Shown here in pieces: positions 54,687 through 62,908 of a stretch of DNA of 64,000 bases. A program made the translations under genes and the position numbers. Origin of the DNA: Halorubrum sp. JWXQ-INN 858 (GTDB lineage Archaea > Halobacteriota > Halobacteria > Halobacteriales > Haloferacaceae); NCBI RefSeq assembly GCF_009806985.1, contig NZ_WUAX01000005.1, positions 147,373 through 211,372 on the forward strand, in the 5' to 3' direction. Each line of letters starts with the position of its first letter. The stretch's first letter is position 1. The notes under the pieces are model-generated. The model saw only the letters and a program-made list of their open reading frames with translations. It searched no databases and had not been told where the DNA came from.

Positions 54687-55751
54687 ATGGCCGCCCCCCG
54701 CGTCGGGCTCGTCGTGTACGGCGAGCTCGACACCCGGTCCGGGGGGTTCCTCTACGACCGGATCCTCGCGGACCACCTCTCCGCGAACGGGTGGGACGTC
54801 GACGTCGTCTCGATCCCCGAACGGTCCTACCGCCGATCGACGGTCACCAACCTCTCTCCGGGGCTCGTCCGGCGGCTCAGCGCCTGCGACGTCGTTCTCG
54901 AGGACGCCTACTGTCACCCGTCGCTGTTCCTCGCGAACCGCCGGCTCGAGGGGGTCCCCGTCGTCGCGCTCGTCCACTTCCTCCGATCGAAGGAGCCGCG
55001 AAGCCCCTGGCGCGGCCGCGCGGTGGCCGCCCTCGAACGCGAGTTCCTTCGGACCGTCGACGGCTTCGTGTTCAACAGCGGCGCGACCGCGACCGCCGTC
55101 GCGGACCTGTTGGACGCCCCGCCGAGCGATCTCCGAGGCGTCATCGCGCCGCCGGCCGGCGATCGGCTCGGAACCGGGCCGCCGCTGGCCGGCGACCGCC
55201 TCCGCCGCGATCCCTTCCGGGTCGTCTCCGTCTGCAACGTGACCCCTCGAAAGGGGGTGACGACCCTGATCGAGGGGCTCTCGCGGGTCGACGCCGACTG
55301 GCGGCTCCACGTCGTCGGCGACACGACGGTCGACCCCGATCACGTCGCGGCCGCGCGCGAACTCGCACGCGAGCACGGCGTCGCCGACGCGGTCCGGTTC
55401 CTCGGCCGGGTGGACGACGACCGGCTCCGCGAGGAGCTGCGGGCCGCCCACGTCCTCGCGGTCCCGTCGCGATACGAGCCGTTCGGGATCGTCTACCTGG
55501 AGGGGATGGCGTTCGGGCTCCCCGCGATCGCGTCCGCCCACGGCGGCGCGGACGACGTCGTCGACGCCGGCAACGGCGCGCTCGTCCCCCCGAACGACTC
55601 GGCGGCGGTGGCCGACGCGATCGCCCCGCTGACCCGCGACCGCGACCGCCTCGGCCGGGCGAGCCGCAACGCGTGCGAGACGTTCGCCGCGCACCCGACG
55701 TGGGACGAGACGTGTGAACGGATCCGGGAGTTCCTCGCCGAGATCGCCTGA
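54687..55751 (+). CDS. GT4-type glycosyltransferase
   Basis: The 354-residue enzyme is a GT-B glycosyltransferase. The N-terminal domain has VVYGELDTRSGGFLYDRILA and VALVHFLRSKEPRS. The C-terminal donor domain has VSVCNVTPRKGVTTLIEGL, VRFLGRVDDDRLREELR, and the EX7E-type block PSRYEPFGIVYLEGMAFGLPAIAS. It starts two bases after the arfA stop, so co-transcription is likely although a shared pathway is not evident. The acceptor is unknown. Confidence 0.88.
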   Translation: MAAPRVGLVVYGELDTRSGGFLYDRILADHLSANGWDVDVVSIPERSYRRSTVTNLSPGLVRRLSACDVVLEDAYCHPSLFLANRRLEGVPVVALVHFLRSKEPRSPWRGRAVAALEREFLRTVDGFVFNSGATATAVADLLDAPPSDLRGVIAPPAGDRLGTGPPLAGDRLRRDPFRVVSVCNVTPRKGVTTLIEGLSRVDADWRLHVVGDTTVDPDHVAAARELAREHGVADAVRFLGRVDDDRLREELRAAHVLAVPSRYEPFGIVYLEGMAFGLPAIASAHGGADDVVDAGNGALVPPNDSAAVADAIAPLTRDRDRLGRASRNACETFAAHPTWDETCERIREFLAEIA

Positions 55752-55776
55752 CTCGCGACGGGCAAAGCTATCGCCC

Positions 55777-55816
55777 TTGATAACCGGTGTCGAACGCTTT
55801 TATAACCGGGGTGGAA
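55777..55816 (+). promoter_or_regulatory. Duplicated TATA segment (22-bp period)
   Basis: TTGATAACCGGTGTCGAA (55777-55794) is repeated as TTTATAACCGGGGTGGAA (55799-55816). The second copy supplies the TATA box about 28 bases before the ATG at 55830. Confidence 0.5.
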
Positions 55817-55829
55817 ACCACCGCTCAGC

Positions 55830-56060
55830 ATGTCGGAGGAGATCGTTTACGTTTGCACCGCGGACGGCTGTGATGCGGGCCCGTGGGAGGGGTCACACGA
55901 CGCGATGGCGCACTGCTCGGAACACCTCGAACACGCGTACACCGGTCATCCCCGCGCGGCGGTCGGCGACGTCATTCCGGCGACGGTCGTCGAGGCGCGC
56001 GACAACCGTAACCTGCATCACAAGGGGAATCCGCGGGGCGCGCTCGCGGACGACGACTGA
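55830..56060 (+). CDS. Small Cys/His protein, unknown
   Basis: This 76-residue protein has VCTADGCDAGPWEGSHDAMAH followed by CSEHLEHAYTGHP, giving three Cys and several His that could bind zinc, then a beta-rich end. The family is not recognised. The ATG at 55830 has a TTTTATAACC element about 28 bases upstream. It converges with the next small zinc protein. Confidence 0.65.
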   Translation: MSEEIVYVCTADGCDAGPWEGSHDAMAHCSEHLEHAYTGHPRAAVGDVIPATVVEARDNRNLHHKGNPRGALADDD

Positions 56061-56081
56061 TCGCGACCGCCCTGCCCGCCG

Positions 56082-56312
56082 CTAGTCGCGACCGCCCTGT
56101 TCTCCCGCGTCCTCGTCGAACAGCCCGAGGTCCTCCGCGACGAGGTCGGCCAGCCGGTCCTTCAGGCCGGGGTCGACTTCCGCGACCGTCTCGCCGCCGT
56201 GTTTTCCCTCGTTGTGCCTGGAGAGTGCGTCCGCCACGTCGGGCAGCGGGACGCGCGTCTCCGTCCCGCATTCGGTACACACGATCGGCACGGTTGGGTC
56301 CTCTTCCGACAT
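56082..56312 (-). CDS. Small C2H2-like zinc-finger protein
   Basis: This is a 76-residue protein. VCTECGTETRVPLPDVADAL and SRHNEGKHGG form a CxxC...HxxxxH zinc finger, followed by an acidic helix (LKDRLADLVAEDLGLF). It may be a small regulator, but no target is known. Minus-strand GCCTATACC about 27 bases before the ATG is its promoter. Confidence 0.7.
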   Translation of the reverse strand: MSEEDPTVPIVCTECGTETRVPLPDVADALSRHNEGKHGGETVAEVDPGLKDRLADLVAEDLGLFDEDAGEQGGRD

Positions 56313-56496
56313 CGTTCGACCCGACTCCGGCGGCCGGTATAGGCCTTCGGTTCCACACGACCGGACGCCACCTCCTCACGCACGGGGATCCTCCGATCCT
56401 CGACCTCTCGGCATACGGGGCCGCTCCGGTCTTCGCCCCCCCAGAGTTCGTCTTCACGAACGCTCGCCGATCCGGGTGCAGTACCCGATCGCACCG

Positions 56497-56594
56497 CCCG
56501 GTCAAATCGCTCGATCGGACCACCCGATCAAATCGCTCGGTCGCACCGTTCGGTTGAGCGCCGATATCCCTTTTAATTTACATACCACTTTATG
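56497..56594 (+). promoter_or_regulatory. Repeat pair and promoter of the five-gene cassette
   Basis: Two 24-bp near copies (CCCGGTCAAATCGCTCGATC and CCCGATCAAATCGCTCGGTC) start at 56497 and 56523, just upstream of TTTTAATTTA (56571-56580). A second weaker TTTATG lies at 56589-56594. The paired repeats may be operator sites. The remaining gap from 56345 shows nothing else. Confidence 0.45.
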
Positions 56595-56618
56595 ATTGAT
56601 AGCTGGTATCGTATGCCT

Positions 56619-57134
56619 ATGTCAGTAGGACAAGAGCTACTCGACGTGCCGTTCCCCGAAATGGTCGCCAGCCTCGGACAGGGGATCGCGGACGCACAAC
56701 ACCAGCTGGACATGAACTCGGTGGAGGTCGCCGAGAAGCTCGCGAACACCGAGATCGAGGTCGTCCCCGCGATCACGCGGACGATCGGCTCCGACGGCGA
56801 GGTGACGTACGACTCCGCGGAAGCCGTCGACGTCTCGCTGCTCCAGGCGGGGATGTTCCCGACGTTCTACCAGTTCTCGGAGGCGACGATCGACGTCGAG
56901 ATGGACATCAAAACGACCACCGAACGGGAGACGAACATCGACGTGAGCGCGAAGGCCCGGGCCGGGTTCGGCCTCTGGGGCGCGAGCGTCCAGACCGACG
57001 TCAGCCACAACCGGAAGTTCGGGAAGGAGGTCCACGGGACGAGCCGCCTGCGGACCACGATGGTCCCCGTCCCGGCCCCGCCGTACCTGTTCCCCGAGGT
57101 GGAGACGGTGGACAACCGGCCGACCGACGAGTGA
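56619..57134 (+). CDS. Cassette protein A (DUF2589-like)
   Basis: This 171-residue protein is of unknown function and resembles DUF2589 from memory. It has a helix with SLGQGIADAQHQLD, a beta hairpin (IEVVPAITRTIGSDGEVTY), a core strand FYQFSEATIDVEMDIKT, and a C-terminal strand TSRLRTTMVPVPAPPYLFP. The whole length aligns with the next gene. Start codons at 56592, 56613 and 56619 are possible. I take MSVGQELL at 56619, which is leaderless from TTTATG at 56589, but 56613 fits the stronger TTTTAATTTA. It is the first of five co-directional genes. Confidence 0.7.
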   Translation: MSVGQELLDVPFPEMVASLGQGIADAQHQLDMNSVEVAEKLANTEIEVVPAITRTIGSDGEVTYDSAEAVDVSLLQAGMFPTFYQFSEATIDVEMDIKTTTERETNIDVSAKARAGFGLWGASVQTDVSHNRKFGKEVHGTSRLRTTMVPVPAPPYLFPEVETVDNRPTDE

Positions 57135-57150
57135 CGGCCGACGGCCAACC

Positions 57151-57738
57151 ATGAGACACCGACAGCACCACACCGGTACCGACCGTCCCGGGGGCGACCC
57201 CGTCGACCGGGTCGGAACCGATCGTCACGTCCGATCCGACGGCGGCCGTCCACGGGAGGTCCGTGACCTCCCCTTCGACGAGCTCCTCTCCCTGCTCGCC
57301 GGCGGCGTCGCCGAGGCACAGGAACGGCTCGACGCGGAGGCGGTCGCGGCCGCGCGATCCCTCACGGAGACGACGGTGGACGTCGTTCCGCGGGTCACCC
57401 GCACGATCGACGCGGACGGGACCGTCTCGACGACGACGGCCCCCGCGGAGGAGCGGACCCTCCTCGAGCTCGGCTTCGAACCGACGCGCTACCGCTTCGA
57501 GGAGGCGACCGTCGAGGTCGACGTCGACGCCGCCTTCGTCGACGAGGGCGGGTCGGCGCTCCGCGCGTCGACGACGGACGCGTCGACCCGCAGACGGGTT
57601 CGCGGCGAGGTCGAGACGAACGCCCGGCTCAGCGCCCGACTCCGACCGACCCCGCTCCCGCCCCGGACCGGCCCGGCGACGGGGGACGCGGACGGACCGA
57701 TCGATGACCGCACCGACGGGGGTATCGATGCCGACTGA
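57151..57738 (+). CDS. Cassette protein B, paralogue of A
   Basis: The 195-residue product repeats the plan of protein A: LPFDELLSLLAGGVAEAQERLD, VDVVPRVTRTIDADGTVS, RYRFEEATVEVDVDAAF, and an ending ARLSARLRPTPLPPR. It adds a disordered charged N-terminus of about 35 residues and an acidic tail. Such matched motif order shows a tandem duplication followed by divergence. It follows protein A by 16 bases and overlaps protein C by 11 bases. Confidence 0.7.
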   Translation: MRHRQHHTGTDRPGGDPVDRVGTDRHVRSDGGRPREVRDLPFDELLSLLAGGVAEAQERLDAEAVAAARSLTETTVDVVPRVTRTIDADGTVSTTTAPAEERTLLELGFEPTRYRFEEATVEVDVDAAFVDEGGSALRASTTDASTRRRVRGEVETNARLSARLRPTPLPPRTGPATGDADGPIDDRTDGGIDAD

Positions 57739-58120
57739 GCGGTGGCTCTCCCGGCCGGTCAAGGAGTTCGTCCGGTCGGTCGCCGTCTCCGTCGCCGAGG
57801 GGCAAGAGGAGCTCGACCGTCGGTCCGCACGGATCCAACGCGAGATCGAACGGGAGATCGCGGCCGGCGACCTCGAGTACGACCTCGACGCGTCGTGGCT
57901 GCGGTTCTCCGAGGTCGAGGCCGACCTCGAGACGACGCTCTCGATCGAGGGCGAGGAGATCCGCGACCCCGACACCGGCGCGGTCCGCGGCTACCGTCCG
58001 ACGGTGGTCGCGACCCCGCTGAACTCCCGGACCAGGTCGGCGTACGACGTCGACGCCGAGATCGCCAGCGAGATCCGCCTCCGGATCGCCCCGGTGCCGC
58101 CGGAGCGCCGCGAGCCATGA
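57728..58120 (+). CDS. Cassette protein C, distant relative of A and B
   Basis: This 130-residue acidic protein keeps the same plan in shorter form: helix VAVSVAEGQEELDRRSARI, strand WLRFSEVEADLETTLSI, and C-terminal strand EIRLRIAPVPPERREP, which resembles the ends of A and B. The ATG at 57728 overlaps the stop of B, and its own stop overlaps the start of D (ATGA), so translation is coupled. An ATG at 57704 is a possible alternative. Confidence 0.68.
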   Translation: MPTERWLSRPVKEFVRSVAVSVAEGQEELDRRSARIQREIEREIAAGDLEYDLDASWLRFSEVEADLETTLSIEGEEIRDPDTGAVRGYRPTVVATPLNSRTRSAYDVDAEIASEIRLRIAPVPPERREP

Positions 58121-59676
58121 GCGACCGATTCGAGATCGACGACTCCGTCGTCGGCGGGATCGGGTCGTTCCGGCTCGAGACGCTCCCGCAGGTCGAGACG
58201 GGGAAGCTCGACCTCGTCGAGAAGGCGGCCATCGAGCGGGCGGTCGCCGACCGCGAGGACCTGATACAGACGTATCAGGTCGGTACCTTGGAGCTACGGA
58301 GCGAGCGGAACGCGCTCGCGAGCCGGCTGTCCGCGGTCGAGTCCGAACGCGACGGGCTCCGCGAGCGGATCGCGGAGCTCGAGGTCGAACGGCCGTCGAT
58401 GGAGCCGCGGGCCGTCTTCGAGAGCCTCGGCTCCGCGTTCGACCGGGCCGACGAGGAGCTGTCCGGCTCGGACTACCGCGTCGAGGACGTCGACTTCCGG
58501 CTCAAAGCGAACGTGATCGGGACCCAGGAGGGCGTCCGGATGCACCTCCCGTCGGTCGACGAGCGGTCGGCGTCGGCGAACCTCAGCGAGGTCTCCTTCC
58601 GGCTCCGCGCTCCCCGGCGCGAGGAGGAGCGCCGTGCCGAGGAGGAGTACGCCGAGATCCCGGACGTGACCGGTGCGGCACACGGGACGGCCGCGCGCCG
58701 GCTCGCGGCCGCCGGCCTCGACGTCGGCGACGTCGAGACGGTCGCCGCCGCGGGCGTGCGCCCCAACACCGTCCTCGAGCAGTTCCCCGAGCCGTTCACG
58801 GTCGCGCCGCCCGGCGCGCCGGTGGACCTCGTCCTCTCGGCCGAGCCCGACGACCCGGAGCCGGAACCGGGCGCGGAGCCGGAACCGGACGACGGCGAGG
58901 GGGACACCGAAGCGGACGACGACGCGGAGCGCGAGGCGGAAGAGGCTCGCCAAGAGCGTGAGGCGGAAGAGGAAGCCAAGCGTGAAGCGGAGGAAGCGGC
59001 CAAGCGTGAAGCGGAGGAAGCGGCCAAGCGCGAAGCCGAGGAGGAGGCTAAGCGTGAAGCCGAGGAGGAAGCTCGTCAAGAGCGTGAAGCGGAAGAAGCG
59101 GCCAAACGTGAAGCCGAGGAGGCGGCCAAACGCGAGGCGGAAGAGGAAGCCAAACGCGAGGCGGAAGAGGAAGCCAAACGCGAGGCGGAAGAGGAAGCCA
59201 AGCGTGAAGCGGAGGAAGCGGCCAAACGTGAAGCCGAGGAGGAAGCTCGCCGGGAGCGCGAGGCGACGGATCCGTCGGTCGACGACGCGTTCCTCGAAGG
59301 GTTCCGCGCAGCGATCGAGCGCGGGGCGATAGACGAGCGGTCCGCGTTCGCCGACCGGCTCGGCGAGGCAGGGCTCGGCGGGATCGAGGCGCTCGTCGAC
59401 GCCGACACCGACCGGCTCGCGAAGGCGCTGGAGGTCCCGACCGACCGGCTCGAACCGCTCCACCGGGAGCTCGTCGCGACCCACGGCACGGCGGAGCTCG
59501 AATCGATCGGCGGGATCGGCCCCACCTACGCGGGACGGCTCCGCGACGCGGGGATCCTGACCGTCGGCGAGCTCGCGCGGCGGGACCCGCGGGAGGTCGC
59601 CGAGATCACCCGGGCCTCGCCGAGCCGGGCCGAGGGCTGGATCGAGGAGGCGCGGTCGATGCTCTCGGGTCGATGA
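58117..59676 (+). CDS. Cassette protein D: DUF2589-like module, PASTA domain, charged helix, HhH
   Basis: This is a 519-residue multidomain protein. Residues 40-95 look like a coiled coil. Residues about 95-165 contain YRVEDVDFRLKANVIGT, the strand motif shared with A-C. Residues 178-245 form a PASTA domain (IPDVTGAAHGTAARRLAAAG). Residues about 264-388 are nearly all Glu/Ala/Lys/Arg repeats (EAEEAAKR units), predicted to form a long single helix. Residues about 455-515 form a helix-hairpin-helix domain (ESIGGIGPTYAGRLRDAGI). There is no signal peptide or membrane segment. It could be a scaffold linking the A-C proteins to nucleic acid or a polymer; this is inference. Confidence 0.72.
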   Translation: MSDRFEIDDSVVGGIGSFRLETLPQVETGKLDLVEKAAIERAVADREDLIQTYQVGTLELRSERNALASRLSAVESERDGLRERIAELEVERPSMEPRAVFESLGSAFDRADEELSGSDYRVEDVDFRLKANVIGTQEGVRMHLPSVDERSASANLSEVSFRLRAPRREEERRAEEEYAEIPDVTGAAHGTAARRLAAAGLDVGDVETVAAAGVRPNTVLEQFPEPFTVAPPGAPVDLVLSAEPDDPEPEPGAEPEPDDGEGDTEADDDAEREAEEARQEREAEEEAKREAEEAAKREAEEAAKREAEEEAKREAEEEARQEREAEEAAKREAEEAAKREAEEEAKREAEEEAKREAEEEAKREAEEAAKREAEEEARREREATDPSVDDAFLEGFRAAIERGAIDERSAFADRLGEAGLGGIEALVDADTDRLAKALEVPTDRLEPLHRELVATHGTAELESIGGIGPTYAGRLRDAGILTVGELARRDPREVAEITRASPSRAEGWIEEARSMLSGR

Positions 59677-59713
59677 AGGGTGGACGTGACCGCCGGCCGG
59701 TCCACGCGGATCG

Positions 59714-60019
59714 ATGACGATCGCCGACCGGTTCGGGGCCGACATCGACGTCCGTGGGCCGGACCCCGACTCGGAGGGGACCTTCCTCGTCACGCCGGTC
59801 GACGGCGTCGACCACGAGGCGTTCGTGACCGCCCTCCTCGGCGTGATCGGGGGTCACGACCGGCTCCTCGCGCACCACCGGTCCGGCTTCGCGCTGGTGC
59901 GGATCCCGTTCGATCGGAGCCGGCGGCTGCGGCGGCTCCCGTGGATCGCGACGGTCGGCGGAGTGAGCTTCGACCCGGAGCGGTTCGCCGCCGTCGTCGG
60001 CGGAAATCCGCCCACGTGA
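59714..60019 (+). CDS. Cassette protein E, small alpha/beta protein
   Basis: This 101-residue protein starts 37 bases after D. The pattern TFLVTPVDGVDHEAFVTALL, GFALVRIPFDRSRRLRRLPW and VGGVSFDPERF gives strand-helix-strand-strand order and recalls the ferredoxin-like inhibitor-I9 (subtilase propeptide) fold, though weakly. The function is unknown. Position and direction make it the last cassette gene; metX converges on it 33 bases later. Confidence 0.62.
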   Translation: MTIADRFGADIDVRGPDPDSEGTFLVTPVDGVDHEAFVTALLGVIGGHDRLLAHHRSGFALVRIPFDRSRRLRRLPWIATVGGVSFDPERFAAVVGGNPPT

Positions 60020-60052
60020 CTCGATGTCAATCCTACCGACGTAACCCCAGTT

Positions 60053-61357
60053 TCACCCCCGGAAGAGGCTCGCGTGGACCGGCGCGTGATCCGGGGCGTG
60101 ATCCGTCTCGGCGCGCGCGGGTTCGTCGGGGTCCCCCCCGTCGTCGGTGACTGCGCGGCCCTCAACCCCGTCGGCGAGGAAGTCACGGACCGGCGGGCCG
60201 ACGCGCTCGGGCTCGACGAGGAACGCGTCGTGGCCGTGGTCGGAGTCGATCACGTGGTGTGCCACCGGGACGTCGCGGTCACGGAACGCGGTCGCGAGCG
60301 TCCCCGACTGCTCGACGGTGAAGTGCCAGTCGCCCGTGAAGCTCACGAGCAGCGCTTCGCCCTCGAAGGCGGCGACCGCGGACGCGTCGTCGACGTAGCC
60401 CGCGGCGAGGTCGTACTCGTCCATCGCCCGCGTGAGGTAGAGGTAGCTGTTGGCGTCGAACCGGTCGGTGAACCCGTCGGCCTGGTAGTCGAGGTACGAC
60501 TCCACCTCCCGGTACGGGAAGAAGGTCGCGGCGGGGTCGCTCGGGAGCCCCAACTCGCCCTCCTCGCGGCTCAGCGAGTCGCGGCCGGCCGAACGGCGGC
60601 CGAACTTCCGTTCCATCGAGGGCTTCGAGAGGTACATCACGTGGCCGATCTCGCGGGCGATCGCGAGCCCCTCCTCCGGCGTCGGCCGGTCGGCCCCGTA
60701 GTAGTCGCCGCCGTTCCAGCTCGCGTCCGCCCGGATGGCGCGGCGGGCGATCGCGTCGAGCGCGAGACACTGCGCGTCGAGCCGGGCGGCGGCCGCGACG
60801 ACGACGAGCCGGTCGACGTCGTCCGGGTAGCGCTTCGCCCACTCCACGGCGTTCATCCCCCCGACGCTGCCGCCGACGACCGCTCGCAGCCGTCCGACGC
60901 CGAGGTGGTCGAGCAGTCGGCGCTGTGCGCGCGCCCAGTCTTCGACCTGAACGGGCGGGAACCGGGTCCCCCAGCGGTCGTGGTCCGGTTCGTCCGGGAA
61001 CTCGAGGTCGGCGGGACGCTCGCTGGCGGGCCCGGAGGTGCCGTAACAGGAGCCCGGGACGTTCGCACAGACGACGTAATACTCCGTCGTGTCGATCGCC
61101 TTACCCGGACCGACGATGTCGTCCCACCAGGCACGGGCTTGCCCGGCCCGCCGCGGGCCGTCCCCGTCGACGCCCGCTTGCGGCGTTCGGGCCACGTTCT
61201 GGCTCCCGGTGAGCGCGTGGCAGATCAGTACCGTGTTGTCGCCGTCGAACTCGCCGTACGTCTCGTAAGCGACCTCCAGGTCGGGGATCGACTGCCCGCA
61301 CTCGAAGGTGAACTCGCCGAGCGAAACGGCGCCGTGATCGGCGGGCGTCGTGCTCAT
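60053..61357 (-). CDS. metX: Homoserine O-acetyltransferase
   Basis: The 434-residue alpha/beta hydrolase activates homoserine for methionine synthesis. The opening [20 protein letters not shown], the block [14 protein letters not shown], the nucleophile elbow [20 protein letters not shown] and the closing [13 protein letters not shown] with the catalytic His are characteristic. The acyl group (acetyl or succinyl) cannot be read from sequence with certainty, but the partner gene uses O-acetylhomoserine. Its ATG overlaps the stop of metY by four bases. The C-terminal 35 residues are an acidic extension. Confidence 0.93.
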   Translation of the reverse strand: MSTTPADHGAVSLGEFTFECGQSIPDLEVAYETYGEFDGDNTVLICHALTGSQNVARTPQAGVDGDGPRRAGQARAWWDDIVGPGKAIDTTEYYVVCANVPGSCYGTSGPASERPADLEFPDEPDHDRWGTRFPPVQVEDWARAQRRLLDHLGVGRLRAVVGGSVGGMNAVEWAKRYPDDVDRLVVVAAAARLDAQCLALDAIARRAIRADASWNGGDYYGADRPTPEEGLAIAREIGHVMYLSKPSMERKFGRRSAGRDSLSREEGELGLPSDPAATFFPYREVESYLDYQADGFTDRFDANSYLYLTRAMDEYDLAAGYVDDASAVAAFEGEALLVSFTGDWHFTVEQSGTLATAFRDRDVPVAHHVIDSDHGHDAFLVEPERVGPPVRDFLADGVEGRAVTDDGGDPDEPARAETDHAPDHAPVHASLFRG

Positions 61358-62667
61358 TTGTGGTCACCGCCCGACGCTGCATCCGTCGCCGCGCGCTCGC
61401 CCGCCGCGAGGCCCCCGTCGAGGTCGGCGACGATGTCCGCGGGGTCCTCGATCCCGACCGAGAGCCGGAGCATGTCGGGGCGGACCCCCGCGGCCCGCCG
61501 CTCCTCGGCGGACAGCTGTGCGTGTGTCGTGGAGGCCGGGTGGATGACGAGCGTCTTCGCGTCGCCGATGTTCGCGAGGAAGCTCGTCAGCTCGACGGAC
61601 TCACAGAGCGCCTTCGCCGCGGCGAAGCCGCCCGCGACGCCGAACGTCACCATCCCGCCGTCGCCGTCGAGATACCTCGCCGCCTCGTCGCGAGTGGGGT
61701 GGTCCTCGAAGCCGGGGTAGGTGACCCAGCCGACGCGGTCGTCGTCGCGGAGGAACTCGGCGACCGCTCGCGCGTTCGCGCAGTGGCGCTCCATCCGGAG
61801 CGGGAGCGTGTTCAGGCCCTGTATCGTCTGCCACGCGTCGAAGGGCGACTGCTGGCCGCCGGTGGGACGCACCCCGCGCTGTCGGACGACGTTCGCGAAG
61901 GCGGCGTCGCCGAACCGCTCGACGAAGTCGATCGGGAACGCCGGGGACTCGCCCGACAGCTCGTCGTAGTCGGCGTCCGGGTGGTCCCACGGGAACGTCC
62001 CGCCGTCGACGACGACGCCGCCGACGGTGGTTCCGTTGCCCGTGATCCACTTGGTCGTCGACTCCCAGACGACGTCCGCCCCGTGTTCGATCGGGCGACA
62101 GAGCGCGGGGGTCGCGAACGTGTTGTCGACGACGAGCGGCACCGCGTGGTCGTGGGCGATCGCCGCGAGCCGCTCGAAGTCCGGCGTCACGAGCGACGGG
62201 TTCGCGACGGTCTCGACGTGGACGAACGCGGTATCGTCGTCGACGGCCGCCTCGACCGCCGCCGGGTCGAGCGCGTCGACGAGCCGTGCCTCCACCCCGC
62301 GTCGGTTCGCGATGGAGGTGAGGTACGTGGAGGTGCCGCCGTACATCTCCTCGCCGGCGACGACGTTGTCGCCCGCGCTCGCGAGCACCGTCGCGATCGC
62401 GTCGAACGCCGCCATCCCCGACCCGGTCGCGACCGCACCCGTTCCGCCCTCCAGGTCGGCGAGACGCGCCTCCAGCGTGCTCACCGTCGGATTCGAGAGC
62501 CGGGAGTAAACGTGGCCGTCCGCCCGCAGCGCGTACAGGTCCGCGGCCGTGTCGGCGTCGTCGAAGACGAACGACGTCGTCTGATGGATCGGCGTCGCGC
62601 GCGCCCCGGTCGCCGGATCCGGCTCGGATCCGGCGTGGAGACTCCGGGTGCTGAACCCACGTGTCAT
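61354..62667 (-). CDS. metY: O-acetylhomoserine sulfhydrylase
   Basis: The 437-residue PLP enzyme converts O-acetylhomoserine and sulfide to homocysteine. The PLP lysine is in [17 protein letters not shown], and [31 protein letters not shown] and [10 protein letters not shown] are conserved. It is upstream of and coupled to metX, forming a methionine operon. It is closely similar in plan to the orphan copy at 15288-16592. Minus-strand AGTTATAGA about 27 bases before the ATG is the promoter. Confidence 0.93.
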   Translation of the reverse strand: MTRGFSTRSLHAGSEPDPATGARATPIHQTTSFVFDDADTAADLYALRADGHVYSRLSNPTVSTLEARLADLEGGTGAVATGSGMAAFDAIATVLASAGDNVVAGEEMYGGTSTYLTSIANRRGVEARLVDALDPAAVEAAVDDDTAFVHVETVANPSLVTPDFERLAAIAHDHAVPLVVDNTFATPALCRPIEHGADVVWESTTKWITGNGTTVGGVVVDGGTFPWDHPDADYDELSGESPAFPIDFVERFGDAAFANVVRQRGVRPTGGQQSPFDAWQTIQGLNTLPLRMERHCANARAVAEFLRDDDRVGWVTYPGFEDHPTRDEAARYLDGDGGMVTFGVAGGFAAAKALCESVELTSFLANIGDAKTLVIHPASTTHAQLSAEERRAAGVRPDMLRLSVGIEDPADIVADLDGGLAAGERAATDAASGGDHK

Positions 62668-62755
62668 GTATGTCGTGCATATATCTGTACGCTTCTATAA
62701 CTGTCAGTTACGGCAATCTCTGCCGTCGACGCGGACGTCCCTCGTATGGTGGCAC

Positions 62756-62840
62756 CACGGTGCGGGCGGCGCCACGAACTCACGGCGTCACGGTGTGGGC
62801 GGTGCCACGGAGTTGACGGCGTCGCGCTGCGGGCGGCGTC
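62756..62840 (+). repeat. 33-34-bp degenerate tandem repeat
   Basis: Units begin CACGGTGCGGGCGGCGCCAC (62756) and CACGGTGTGGGCGGTGCCAC (62789), with a shorter third copy near 62823. They lie between the divergent metY and DHH genes, before the TATA element of the latter. Confidence 0.6.
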
Positions 62841-62908
62841 GTGACACGGGTGACCCGCCGACCCGCCGAAGCGTGGGTTTATCGGCGATGGCGAGCCACG
62901 TTCCAGTG

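Noticed and set aside
58294..59793. 499-residue minus-strand frame opposite protein D
   Set aside because: The FRLAFGFLF-type hydrophobic repeats are the complement of the EAEEAAKR repeat codons, not a membrane protein.
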